In this document: one piece after another, positions 50,140 through 62,465 of the stretch
Position numbering within the stretch: the first letter of the stretch is position 1
How the letters are laid out: each line of letters opens with the position of its first letter
Origin: Magnolia sinica
Lineage: Eukaryota; Streptophyta; Magnoliopsida; Magnoliales; Magnoliaceae
DNA: 64,000 nucleotides
Assembly (NCBI RefSeq): GCF_029962835.1
Contig: NC_080577.1
Coordinates: forward strand, 7,664,501 to 7,728,500
Reading direction: 5' to 3'
Made by a program: the position numbers and the translations under genes
Notes under the pieces: generated by a model
The model's input: only the letters and a program-made list of their open reading frames with translations
Told to the model about the DNA's origin: nothing
Database searches by the model: none

Positions 50140-50280
50140 CAGCACTGCCCAAACATTGTCCATATAAATCAGCACCATCCAAACATTGTTCAGGTGCATC
50201 AACACCATCCAAACATTATCTATGTATATTAGCACCGTCCAAACATTGGTCAGCACATCAACGCCGTTCAAATAGTCTGG
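50140..50280. repeat. 30-bp minisatellite, about five units
   Basis: CAGCACCATCCAAACATTGT-type units start at 50140, 50170, 50200, 50230 and 50259. Confidence 0.85.
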
Positions 50281-50299
50281 TGTGCTTAAACACATATAT

Positions 50300-51360
50300 C
50301 AAAGGGGGGCCACGTAGCACTATCCAAATTATCCAACACCGTCTAGATGGTCTGGGCGGTGTGGATAAAACAACTACATCAAGGTGGCCTACACCTGCCT
50401 GTCTAGATAGGCGGTATAGATACAAAATATAAATTAAGGTGGGTCCCACCATCCCTCATGTATCATAGGTGTGGTGTGCCCTAAGCATCCAAAACGGACG
50501 GACGACACGAATATAACATAGATCTCATGATTAAACCCTCAGATGGAGGGTCAGGATATAACACAGACTGCACGTGAGCTCCACAGGTCTTGCTGACATC
50601 AAATGTTAGCAATATTGCTGGTGGGTCCCACATGGGGCCATCATAATGCAGTATTATAATATACATTATATTATATTATAATATCATATATATAAAAAAA
50701 TGCGATGCATCTAGCATCCAACGTCCAGAGAGGAACAGACGGCCTGGATGCTAAAATACGTGTACATGAGGTGGGCCCATTCCCACACGTGTAGCAAGTG
50801 TGGGGTGGGCCCCACATGGCTGCAAATGCATGGATGACAGGGTTAACAGGTACATCACAGTGGCCCTTCACGGACGATGCAGATGAAATCCATACAGCAT
50901 GGTGGGCTCCACATCCCAAATGATTGGACAGTATGGATGTAAAATACTTACATCAAGGTGGGTCCCACTCCACACGTGTCACAAGTGTGGGGTGGCCCTC
51001 ATCTCAAAACAGAAAGACTGTGGAATACAAAACATTCATTACAGTGGGGTCCATGAAGCTTACTGACGTTATCAGCAGTTGATGCTGCTGGGGCCCACCA
51101 TCCCTTTGGACGGTCTGGACCTAGCATTACCCCGTTGTGGGCCCCATAGAGCTTGCTGATGCCACAGTAGTGGGACCCACTGAGCTTGGTGGCGTTAATT
51201 ACACTAGCTATATAACTGGTGTGAGGTACTTGGTCAATCCGTTCAGTCAGGTGAGTTCCCTCGTGGGGCTGGATGGCATGGATTTCTCACATATACAAAG
51301 GTGGGCTCCACCGTGATGGGCGGCATGGATACACCATGCGCATTAGGTGGACCGCACGAC
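50300..51360. repeat. Cluster of GTGGGCCCCAC arms
   Basis: GTGGGGTGGGCCCCACATGG (50801), GAGGTGGGCCCATTCCCACA (50769), CATCAAGGTGGGTCCCACTC (50953) and GTTGTGGGCCCCATAGAGCT (51133) lie close together with ACGTGTAGCAAGTGTGG-like words. It looks like repeated, decayed arms of the GTGGGGCCCAC family inside LTR-like DNA. Confidence 0.5.
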
Positions 51361-54300
51361 ATCAAAAGAGAGAGGGAAAGAGAGAGATAGAGAGAGATCG
51401 GAGTAGAGGAGGGACCTTGCCAGTATGGGCCCCTCTTAGATCATAATACGTACATCAAGATGGGTCCCACCTCAAGTGGGCCCTTAAACCATCATAATCA
51501 CACAAATCAAACCTTAAAAGAAACACCCACCTTTGATCTTCCCCTCCTTCTATTGCCAAAGCATCCTAGAGCTCTAATGGACGAACTTCAGCGGTTGAGA
51601 TGGATCATGGATGGTGGAAATGAGAGTTAGGAAGGTGGGCCACACTAGCTTCTCCTATTGGAAGCTATGGACGTGGGTTGCTTGGAGAGGTGGAGTTTGA
51701 AAATGAGAGAGAGATGAGAGAGAGAGGTGTAAGAGAGAGAGAGAGATGGGTGTGATGGGTGTGAGTGATGTGTACTTGTTTAAGAGAGAGTTGACTTTAG
51801 GGGAGGGGTGGTTGTACTTGGGGATGGGTGAGTGATGGGGTGTGATGTGTACTTGATTGATGTGATGTATCGTAGAGATTTTCTCAGTATTTGCAACGCG
51901 CGACATTTTCCTTGAACTGAACGCAAGCCCACATCTCCTGGCCTGGGTATCGCCTTGGCGCATAATACGCGGCGACGGTGCGGTTGTAAGAGTACAAGTT
52001 TCGAGTCAAGCCAACTTTAATATACTGCACACGACTTAGGATGGCACGCAAATACCGACAATAAATCGCGAGTAGTCGAAATTCGACCGGGAGGATTGTG
52101 GGGGCATACGGAATGGTACGGGATAGGATACAGGTGTCACAATCCTAGAGTAGGTGTGAGTAGCTAACTCAGTAGTACCATTAGCAATAGGCTACATAAA
52201 TTATCATGCATAAAATACATTTAATGAATAACATGCATCATAGAATCCTAGATGCTATTGGTTAATGCAATGCATGTCTTAATAATATGGTGCATGCCCC
52301 TCACCACCAATACTCCCTCAAGTGACGACATCTAATGTTCACAATGACCAACACTCCCTCAGTTGCGATCTCGACTATCGAATCGCCACAATATTAATGC
52401 AACGTTGTGAAACATGTTAGCCTAGTTGATTAAGTAGGTTCTTTCATCCGGCATGTTGGGAAAATCAGAATACCCTTAGTGGAGTTATTACCCAAATCCG
52501 ATCGCGTGGCTCAAGGGCTGTGGTCGTATGACTCTCGGAACCTTAGCCCTATATGGGGTCGTCAATCTCGAAATCCTTAACCTCAGATGAAGATAATTGA
52601 GACTTAAATGTCCTACTCGCGATCATTATAGGGAGGTCGCCACCACAGCACAGGCCGACAGTACGGGCATAGTATCCCATACCACTATCTATGGTTCATG
52701 AGTCTTGTGGGCTGTAAATTACAGTTAATAGTGGGCGCAAAGGTCTTAGGATACTTCGGGTTCATACAGGCATGATCAAACATGATTAACGTACAAAGAT
52801 GACCGATTATGAGTTAATGTACCCCAATAAGCTGAACCATAACTAATCGGCCTGAGAATGGTGTCTCGTGTAGTCCAACTACGGCTAACAACTCAACAGT
52901 TCAGCTAATCGAGCCAGAATTACTTGCGGGCAGGTCCAGTAAGAGATCGCCCAAATAATTCCAGATAATTGACCGATCCATAAGGGTATATGCATCTATG
53001 CACAATAAACATTGTCTACTTTATGGACCATTCACACATGAGAGACATAAAGTAGTAAATTTAGTACATGGATAGCAACACATGAAGTTCCATCAAACAT
53101 ACAGGTCATGTCTAACATGATTCAGCCTATACATTCATAAGGGCAGCCATACATCAAAATATAGTAGTTCAATTTCACAAATTTCAACATAAATTACACC
53201 AAACAGCCATGAAATGAGAATTGAATGAAAATAATTCAGCAATTTTGAAAATTATCAACATTAATCACCACAACACCACACATACATGGCATGCAACAAG
53301 GTCAAATCAATGGATCAATATTACTTGAAGAAATTGAAGTTTATATCCTAATTAAACATGCAATTTAGCATTCCATGCAATTGAGATGCTCGGGCCAAAG
53401 CCCCTTTTCGAAATTTTAAGAGGTCCTAGCCCTAAAGTCATATTCATGCAATCCAATGAAATTTTTCAGCACATGTACTTACAATGCACCACACACATTC
53501 ACTAAACCCAAGCTAGGCACGACAATCGGTCGCCTAAGGTAATGTTCCACACCTATTGTTGACCAGAAGTTGCTGAGATCATCTTAGCGCTGTTTGATCC
53601 GCAAACTCGATGTGCCGGGGCCCTGCATTGCATGGAGTAGAGGGTAAATCACATGCATGTAGCTAGAATCAAGGGAAACATAATTTGGAGCCCTATCTTA
53701 CCTTAGATTGGGCGAAATTTCGCTCCAACGGATATTTAGGTCAACGTTTTCCGGCAATAGGGAGGTGTAGGTGTGGCGATTCCCAAATCCCAAGCACCAC
53801 AACCAATTACACCCCCAAAATCCTCTTTCTCTCTCCTCCCTTGCTCTCTCTTAGTTGCTGGAGTTTATAAGGGTGAGAAAGAGGGCTGGATATTTATATG
53901 TCCAGATTTATTTCAGTTGGTCCCGTAGTTTGGTGAAATTCCTCCAATGGCCCTGCGGTCCCATTTTTTATTATTGGGACTGTCCTGATGGACCCATGGC
54001 CCATCTAATTCATGGAACATGTGCGTGATAGCCTGATGAAGGGCTGAGCAAAGTTTAATCGCAAATGGATGCAGGGTTTTAGCGCAATGACCCGATTTGC
54101 TATCAGCGGTTACCATCCCTCAATCAACGATCAGATTTTATGTGCAAGTATAGAGAATTATTTATGGCCTTCGATGTAAATTTAGAAGAGATCCAATGGC
54201 TGAAATGACCATAATCATTGGCTTAAGTCATAAGGTCAATTGTTTTAAAAATTCAGCTACTTATTTTTGAGTGAGGCGACTTGCGGATTGCAAGTGCTGA

Positions 54301-55893
54301 TTGGACAACACAAATTGACCATTTCTGAGCATCATCTGAGCCTGACGTCCGCCATGGACCTCAAGTCCAGTGAGGCCCTAGTCCTCCACAAAATCTGGGG
54401 ATTTCGGTCTTAACCCGTGCAGTGTACGGCTCGCACAAGCAATCGCCAGGGCTATTGGACTGATTGGTTCTACGACCCGTGCTCAGCTCAAGCATAGTTG
54501 GATTAACATCTCATTAGTGGCTTGACTTAAATTAATTTATTGAAAATCCATTCACACGTGTAGTTAATTTATATGGTACTGCGCCAGTTCGTACGTGGGT
54601 GCCTTAAGACACTGTTTATATTTGGACGGGGTGTTACAATGCCGATTCCGCGGATTAGAGTGTTGGAGCCCTGTATCAATATGATTTGCATGTTAGAATG
54701 TATGCAAGTGACCTTAGATGCTGAAATTTGGGAAAGGGGTTAGATGGTTAGCTTTCTATCGTCGGTGGGCTGCTCTCTATGGTGTGGCGTGGTTGCAGAG
54801 TCCATTATGGGCAACGTCAAGAGAGATTTTTCCCAATCAGCTCCCCCAAGGAGCTCCCTTCCTATACTCTCTCCACTCCCTCTCTCCATTGCAGAGTCCA
54901 TTGTGTTTTTATGACCTTATGAGTTCTTTTTCAAATATGCATGCCCCTAGTGTATTGGATCTTGGCCCATAGGGCTATTCCAATGGCCCCCTGGCCCATA
55001 TGTGTCATGAGGTAGGTGCCCCATTATTGGATGAGTAGTTGGTTCGAATTTGACGGCAAACAGATGACCCGATTGGCCACGGGGCCCTGATTTGCGATCA
55101 GCGGTCGTTGATGATTGACCGGGCCCACAATCATACAAATATGAGTAGAGAAATATCTTTACCTCATGCCTCGAGTTTGGTTGTGATCTAATGGTCGAAA
55201 AGTCACCACTTCGCGGAAGAGCGGAATGTCTATTTCACTTGAGTTTTCAAATTTTAGCTTAAGGGATTTGCGCGTTTCAAGTATTTAACTTTTGGCCCAA
55301 CTTGAACAGTTCGGGCAGTTTCGTAGTTCACCACCCGCGATGGACAACAAACGCAATGAGACAGACATTATTCTATAATTTCAAAACTAGTGGCCCACTG
55401 ACGAGTGGTCTGGATCTTGTTCGGATAATCGGTACATTTTTCGGATGGATTGGGTAAGGAGATTTCTTGGGTGCAGTTGTTAGGAATTGGATTAATTAAG
55501 TTAATAATGTGGCCTATTTGAAATTAGCAAAGATGGTGATTCAGTCATGATCACTCTAAACTGTTGGTTCTCAGGCTAAATGGGTAAATAATTTGACTTG
55601 GTCCGTTGTTAAGATCTAGGCCATAACTAACTCAGTTTTGGTTAGATTTTTAATTTAGTTATGCCTGTCTTGATTAGTCAGTGATAAGTTAGTTAAATTT
55701 GGACCATAAATGAACAATTCACGAGGCTAGACTTAAGGTTTAAGTGATCTGGCGAATTCTTTACTGATACCTCCTACGTATAGGTTTACCCCGAACAACA
55801 AGAGTCAATAAGTGACAACGTAGGCTAGTAATATATAATAATAATAAAAAATTTATTATTTTTTGCAATCGAAAATAGCAAAAATTTAAGGCG

Positions 55894-57203
55894 TTACAGT
55901 GTGGAAGCCTATCAAGGTCATAGAAGCATGCCCATAGAGAGGTAGATACGGGCTGATGGATATGCAAGTCAAGCTAGTGGATGGATCAATCAACTTAACG
56001 CATTTATGACACATTGCATAGCATTCACGCATTTACTATTATAATTACAACGTGCATGAACCATATTAGGTTCACTCAGCTAGTGGATGATCCACATGGG
56101 CAGTGACCTTATTTAAAGGAAAATGAGTCGAATGTGTTGGATCAGTACCATGTTGAAATGGAATTAATATTTTTTTGTTCATTTATGCTCTATAATTTAT
56201 TATAGTTTTGAAAATTAAATTTGTGACTTTTTTTTAAAAATATCTGTTTGGTTAATGATTTAATAAAGTCTTAAATGTGTATGAAAATTAAATATACGTG
56301 GGTTAGATGTTTATAAATATTTTGATGACTAACGCATGTGAATGGTGCATGAAATGAAAACTTGGAATACATATAATGTTACGCCTCTAAGCAAATATGG
56401 CGACCCATTAATTTAAGTACACTCAACGTATAAGTCATGCACCGTGACTTGAATATGAATTGCATACTTTGTATTAAATTGCCAGGGGTGATATTAATCA
56501 TGCCTGAACTTTGGCCTGGCCCACCCACTCCAGAGGCATAAACATTAGGCTCATGAGTAGCCCACCACAGGCTCGGTCTGGAAAACCGATCGCAAGACCT
56601 AGGAATAAGAGAAACGGGCACAATAGTAGCCCGGGCCACCGCTGGTCAAACTCAACATTGTTATTGGACCATGGCCAGGTAGGCTTGTGGGCTCTCTAGG
56701 CAGACAAATCGTGGCCCCACAAGTGTCAAGCAGGGCTGCAGACTTGAGCGTGGGCCAGTCATTTGGGTTCCGTTTCGGGCCCAGGCTCCGACCATGGCCT
56801 AGCCTCGCGAAATTCAAGGGCTGGAATTTTGTGGTGTGATAACGGCTCAGGGTAACCCTACCGTTATCGAATCCTCGGCCGGAGGCTTTGCAAAATATAC
56901 ACAGGTAAGACCAATCATACAGTAATCCAGAACATTCATCTACTGCATCCTAATGCTGATGGACCCAAGCACCTCCACGTTGAAACAGCCTAGCCATCAA
57001 TCGTGGGGTTTTCTTTTCCGGTTGCATGTGGACCGTTGTTTTATTTTTCTTTTGACCACCTATTTAAGGACACTTGTTAGGACGTGAAACCCTGAGTGGA
57101 TATCAGTGAAATCCCGACCATCGTCACCCTCTCTGTAAAAGACCGACCCAAGAGAAGGCCGCGTATCATCGCTCCCTGGAAAAGCGGCAAATTTTTTGCC
57201 ATC

Positions 57204-57207
<4 letters not shown>
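55894..57207. other. Intergenic stretch before API5
   Basis: 55894-56480 is AT-rich and unassigned. 56500-56830 carries GGGCC-rich sequence resembling the GGCCC MITE families (CCTGAACTTTGGCCTGGCCC, CAGGCTCGGTCTGG). From about 56880 the DNA is unique and probably includes the API5 promoter. I see no gene. Confidence 0.4.

Positions 57208-57236
<29 letters not shown>
57208..57236 (+). repeat. (CT)n tract upstream of API5
   Basis: A CT run of about 14 units lies roughly 100 bp before the API5 ATG, probably in the promoter or leader. Confidence 0.85.
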
Positions 57237-57239
<3 letters not shown>

Positions 57240-57334
57240 TCTCTTATTAAATTATAAAATAAAAATAAAAAGTAGAGAAGGAAACAAAACCCTTCTTTTC
57301 TTCTCATCTATTCTCGTCAGTAGATCTCTCTCAA

Positions 57335-60300
57335 ATGGCAATTGAAGATGCGAGCGACATCGACAAGCTCTACGAGTATGGAGAACGCCTCAGCGAAGCT
57401 AAGGATAAGTCTCAGGTCAGCTCTCTCTCTCTCTCTCTCTCTATTCTATGGCTTTGGGTTTTTCTAGGGTTTTGAAGATCTTCAATTAGGGTTTTGATTC
57501 TGTACTGCAGCATGTTAGCGACTATGAGGGTATTATCACGGCGGCGAAGGGTAGCATGAAGGCGAAGCAGTTGGCGGCACAGCTCATTCCAAGGTTCTTC
57601 AAGTTCTTCCCCAGCCTCACCAGCAAAGCGTACGATGCCCACTGCGATCTCTGCGAGGAGGAAGAGCTCGGGGTGAGTCATCAGGCTTTTGGAATGTAAT
57701 AGTAGCTATTCACGTACTCATTCTCTAGTTTAGGGCCTGTTTGGATGGGGGCGGCTCTGATCGGATTGGGCAGGAAAACCCCCTTCCATTTTGTTTTGTG
57801 CCGGGATGAAATGGAATGAATTTGCAGGAGCTGTGCTTTTAATGTCGTAGATGCTCCCTCCCCATTATTTATGCAATCCTTTCCACTAAAAAGATCCTAC
57901 ATGGTAGGCGGGCCCTTAAGTAATCTTCATAGTTCTTATCATCGCAATGGAAGTAATGGGGGAATCTGCATGGAAATTGGCATGTTGCTTGGTGAAACAT
58001 GTGGTCCGAAACCATTCATACGGACCTTGTTGTAGTGATTGTGTTTTCTTATGTCTGGCCACTGTTGGTAGGTCATTGATTGGTGAGGTACTCCTAAATA
58101 TGGGTAATGCCTTTGGTTTCTCTTTTGACCTCCTTAAGTGTAAAATGACCTTGATGATCTACTTCTCTTCACTGACAGTGGTGCCTTCCTTTTTTGCTTT
58201 TACTTCTTGGGTCCAGTGCATGATTGCTGCCTCCTTGTCCGTCATATCCTGTATCCACCTTGCTTGTGTCACCTTACCATTGTCTGAAGTGCCAGTATTT
58301 GTCACAGAAACAGTCCTTGTGTCGTTCTTTTGAGGAGCATTACTTTTCATTTGCTTGAGAGTGAGCTCCTTTTTGTCACACATAACTATATGCGTCAATA
58401 AATCCACAATTCTGCATGTGACTCGTACATCCAGGGATGACCAAGTAGGAGGTGACAAGTTCTTATTGAGACAATGTCACACCACACTGATTCGGTGTAA
58501 TTTTGTCATATCGAGCAATTCACTATGCATCGATGAGTCACTTGCACAATCGCACTGCTTATTTTAGTAACCAGATGGGGTTGTGGGTACTTATTACTCA
58601 CAACTGCAATTGATCAATTGTTATCTATTAAAACTGATTTAAAAAAAAAGAAAAAAAGAAAAACTATTATCTGTTAAATGATGTTCAGGCCAGTGCCAAC
58701 GTCGATGACAACCTTGATGGGTTGCTGCTGCTGTGCCTCACATGTACCTCATGTCTAGAAAACGTTGGCACATTACCAGTTTCCATTCTCTTCATCCTTA
58801 AGCCCTGTCAGGATGCTTTTGACAAGGAATTTTCATGCAGAGTCTGTATACCATCAAACGGTAACTCAACGTTGTTGGTGCCTCATTCTTCTACATGCTT
58901 TCTTACTGACCTCTTTACTAAGCCTGGTGTTCTTTTTCGGCCGCACAGCAAAAACGTGGCCCTTGTCCCCACATTTGTAACAGTCAAGGTTATTACAATG
59001 GTTCTTTGATGCCTCTCCTATTTCTTTTACCATCTTAAGGCCATTGTTTTGTGGGGTCCTTTGGTTGTTGCCTACAGTGACATGGGAGGCAATGGATTGT
59101 CATGAAGTTTTGGGTCTTCGGTTGGATGGAATGTCACGGTTAGAAGGAATCTTATTGACAATGAATGGATTGTACATGAGAATCTAATGGGTAAGCTTAA
59201 TGAGGTTTTCATTGACTGAGTTCGAATAATTAGCAAAACTGAAATTGGCAGCTGGTCCTCAAAGTCGTTCTCGCAGTGTAAGAGTTGCTGTGTGCAAAAG
59301 TTTTGGAGGTTTGCCTTTCTGCCCAGAGTCCGAGCTTTTCACTTGGGTTGCCAAGGCAAATAAAATCCTTATGCTTGGGTTTTTGTTTCGACTTTTGAAA
59401 GAAAAAATTCTTATAGTTGACAAATTTGAAAAGAAGCAATGGTGCTTCCTAGTATTTGTTTCTTGTGCTAGAGTGATGAGGAGATGGTGGATCATATGTT
59501 CCTTCATTGTAATCTAGCTCAGGCCATTTTGGAAGTATTCTTCACCCTTGTTGGGTTGAGTTGGGCAGCAAAACTAATCTCTAAAAGAGGTGGTAGGCAG
59601 TTGTTCCAGTGGTCCATTTCAGCCAAGATCGAATCTGGTTTGGAAAATGGTTGTGCTGCCCCAGTCTTATTTCCTACACTTAATCAGCAGTGCTCTATTG
59701 GACGCACAGGCCCGTACAGGAATATGAGGCACTGTGGAATTATAGAGGGGAGGTTTTGTTGGCTTGTTTGGGTCCTTAGAGGGAGATGAGGCTGAATGAA
59801 TTTTGTCTCCCCACTCTTAGGTAAGGGCTTCGATTGTATCCTCCTCTTACTTTGAGAAGTTAATCATCTCTGGGGAGTCCAATTAGGTTATGCAATGGTT
59901 TTTGGGTGGAAAATCTGAGAGATGGAGGCTTAGACATTTTATTGCTGAGATTAAATTGATTGCTTCTCTTTGTGAGCTCGATTCTCCTTAGCTCCTAAGT
60001 CCACCAGCGAGGTGGCTGATGGGCTTTCTAGAGTGACAAGGGGTTCACTCATTATGGCACCCTTTTGCATATTCCTAGATGTTTCTCTCCATTTTTTTTT
60101 TTAATTAACTGTTGTCACCTTTCAAAAAGAATAAGAAAAAGATTGTACGTGTGACTTTCAGACTGTGGTACCCACCTGATGGGTAATTGAGACTTCTGCA
60201 ACACATCCATTTTTTTCATCTGTACATAAATTATGAAAAATCCAAGATCATTTTTGATCTCATGCTTGGAATTAAAATCCTGACTGAATTCAACTATCAA

Positions 60301-60566
60301 TGCAGATCAGAGTACAAGCGATTCGAGGGCTTCCCCTCCTTTGCAAGGACACACCGGAGAATGTTTCTAAAATTGTTGATGTTCTTGGGCAACTCCTTTT
60401 GGCTGGTAATCTATTGTTTATTTATTTATTTATTTTTTTTTTGGAAACCTTTTCTCTTTTTGTCATTGCACTAGTTCTTATGTTTTCTTGATGCTTCTAG
60501 AGGAAAACGTGGAGCGTGATGCAGTTCATAAAGCTCTCATGTCTCTTCTAAGGCAGGACCCAAAAG
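57335..60566 (+). CDS. API5: Apoptosis inhibitor 5 (API5) homolog, first four exons
   Basis: Exons 57335-57415, 57511-57672, 60306-60405 and 60501-60566 have GT-AG borders and join in phase to the first 136 residues. The protein begins MAIEDASDIDKLYEYGERL and keeps the family blocks AKQLAAQLIPRFFKFFP, HCDLCEEEELG, IRVQAIRGLPLLCKDTPENV and ERDAVHKALMSLLRQDPK. API5 proteins are nuclear, all-helical HEAT/ARM-repeat scaffolds. In rice, API5 is reported to act with RNA helicases in tapetal cell death. Full-length plant API5 has about 550 residues, so about three quarters lies beyond the window. Intron 2 (2.6 kb) holds LINE and gag-like debris. Intron 4 runs off into a copia element in the same orientation. 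No defect is visible in these exons. Confidence 0.95.
58130..59010 (-). mobile_element. Degenerate gag-like LTR-retrotransposon remnant in API5 intron 2
   Basis: The minus strand near 58985-58920 gives a zinc-knuckle-like CYKCGDKGHVF, as in Ty3/gypsy gag. It is followed by hydrophilic Lys/Glu/Thr-rich frames down to 58159. It is a broken fossil fragment with no LTRs in view, and the assignment is tentative. Confidence 0.4.
59235..60120 (+). mobile_element. LINE 3' fragment in API5 intron 2
   Basis: Pieces of the zinc-binding RT tail (FTWVAKANKILMLG, ILIVDKFEKK, VDHMFLHCNLAQAI at 59330-59530) are followed by an RNase H tail (RWRLRHFIAEIKLIASLCEL, then STSEVADGLSRVTRG at about 59920-60045). 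This order is typical of the end of plant L1 ORF2. It is broken by stops and ends near a T-rich run at 60092. It is sense-oriented to API5. Confidence 0.65.
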
Positions 60567-62076
60567 GTAATTTTCTGCAACGTTAATTAATATCTCAAAA
60601 TCTTGTGTTCGATTTCCTATTACTTCTTCAAGATCTTTGTTTTACCTGGAATGGCTTGTTGCCTTTCATTTTGATGACCAATGCTGTTCTTATCTGCCTA
60701 TGTTGCTCAGTTGCATAAATCTTGTACCAAAAGTGTCACATCTGTTAATTCATGTGCTTCTGCTCTCATTTCCTAGGTGTTTACACCTGATAACTACTTT
60801 GAAATAGACTCTGCCCTGCTTCTTCACCCAAATCCCTCAACCTGGTCTCACTTCCCTTTGTGACTAAGCATTGAGGCAAAACTTCTTGCCTAATGAATTC
60901 TATTAGTTTTGCCGATAGTTTTTCTTGTTGTTCACTTAATTCTCTCTCCCCATCCTCAAATGTTGTTGTTTAGCGCAGTATCAATATAAACTTGGGGTTT
61001 CTATGCTGGATCCTCCCCCCCCCACCTTTTTTTTGGTTGTAAAGACCACCTTTAAGCAATTCAAAATTTCAAGCTCAGCCATCTCTGCTTAGGCAACCAA
61101 AAGCTCATTTCTTTGATATACAACAATTGATGAATTGTAGTTGGAGAAAGGCACTTCTTTTTGCAAGGAGTTGTGGTGGTTGGTGGGTTGGAGTGTCTTG
61201 TGGTTGGGATCTCCTCAATTCCTAGAGCCTTCCCTTTTGTATTCCAAAGTTCCACTTGGCTATACAATTGTTGGTTCTTGAATTATTTTGAGATTTGTAA
61301 GGGTTGGGGATGGGCATTTACTCGTGTAGGAGCACACATAATCAAAAGTCCAATGTCAACTCAAATGAGAGTGGATATCATGGAGACAGTAGATATGGGG
61401 ATGCGTAACACTATTGTTGTATGATTGGCATTAAGGTGGACAGGTTTTGTGGGTGATAGAGTTTGTAGGAAGACAATAGAAAGAAGAATTGCACAACATA
61501 GTTCAAAGAGGATGATTCTTAGGGTTTCTTCCTCTACAAGTGAAGATCTCTCCTTTTAGAAAATTTCTTTTTCTTTATTCAAAAGTGTGTGTGTGTGTGT
61601 AGTGTGTACATATGTAAGAAACCTAAACATAGACTTAATCCCTGCCACTATAATGCTAATCTCAGCCTTTGGACATCTGTAAATACTATTATAGCTGCTG
61701 CCTGCTGTACCAAGTAATGGGATATGCCTGTTATTTACACAGGATATTACGGAAATACTAATACTGCAAAAAGTGAAAGTCAACCCTTTTTGTGGACTTA
61801 AACATGTGTGTGTGTTTATTGCACATGAAGCCAACTAGATGGACCTAATATCCAATATGATCATGTCTGATGTAGTTGTATATATGGTCCTTTATGTGTC
61901 TTTTCTTGTTTGTGCATGTTCAATGTTTGGTACTCCTGCGGAATACTCTATTATAACTTTAGTAGTATAATAAAAGTGGTGTGTGGTGTGGTAGCCCAAC
62001 CCTAATACACCAAGCACGTTTTTCTCCAATCTCTCTCTCTCTCTTCATCTCTTGTTTCTCCTCAAATCTTCACTCA

Positions 62077-62088
62077 GTATTAGAGCCC
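62077..62088 (+). other. Probable primer-binding site of the second copia element
   Basis: AGTATTAGAGCCCC closely resembles the initiator Met-tRNA site TGGTATCAGAGC and stands where the 5' LTR should end. Confidence 0.5.
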
Positions 62089-62402
62089 CAGGACCTCACG
62101 TTGATTGAAGCTGCAAGGGTCTACCGACGTCAACAACCGTACGGTTGATGTTAGCAAGTGTATGTACGGTACATACAGTTTTGCATTGGGAAGAACATGA
62201 TCTAATGAAGCTTGATTTTAGAAGAATTATGGTGATTTTTACAGGATTTTTGGAGCTGATCTAAGGTGTGTTTAGGCCATTTTTCAGGTCCAACGGAAAA
62301 CCCTTGATTCTTCGATTTTTCGCGATTTCTCCCGAATTGGTAATAGTTTTTTGAGAATTTCTCTATAGGGTTGGTTTTACCTTATTAAGGCATCCATGGG
62401 AG

Positions 62403-62403
<1 letters not shown>

Positions 62404-62462
<59 letters not shown>
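62404..62462. repeat. (AT)n microsatellite
   Basis: It is an unbroken TA run of about 29 units between the primer-binding region and gag of the second copia element. Confidence 0.9.

Positions 62463-62465
<3 letters not shown>

Larger units (their letters stand above)
45838..52140. mobile_element. Possible very large solo LTR (TGTAATGGCCC ... GGTGTCACA)
   Basis: It starts TGTAATGGCCCGAAATTCAA and ends GGATACAGGTGTCACA. It splits two stretches (43960-45837 and 52141-53600) that themselves resemble each other. It is non-coding and contains the minisatellite cluster at 48290-50280. I see no clear 5-bp target duplication, so the unit may be composite. Confidence 0.35.
43711..55893. mobile_element. 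Nest of large, non-coding gypsy-like LTR sequences
   Basis: LTR-like starts TGTAATGCCCCGGATTTCGG (43711) and TGTAATGGCCCGAAATTCAA (45838), and LTR-like ends GGTGTCACA (52140), GGGGTGTTACA (54637) and AAGGCGTTACA (55893), mark several related copies. 44040-45240 and 52150-52960 are diverged copies of one another (CAACACTCCCTCAAGCGACT versus CAATACTCCCTCAAGTGACG). 53900-54640 and 54780-55890 also match each other. No gag or pol is seen. This fits old solo or nested LTRs of the TGTAA...TTACA type found in plant Ty3/gypsy elements. Borders and class are inferred. Confidence 0.45.

Noticed and set aside
57412-57681. A minus-strand 89-codon frame
   Set aside because: It is antisense to API5 exon 2 and its flanking introns.
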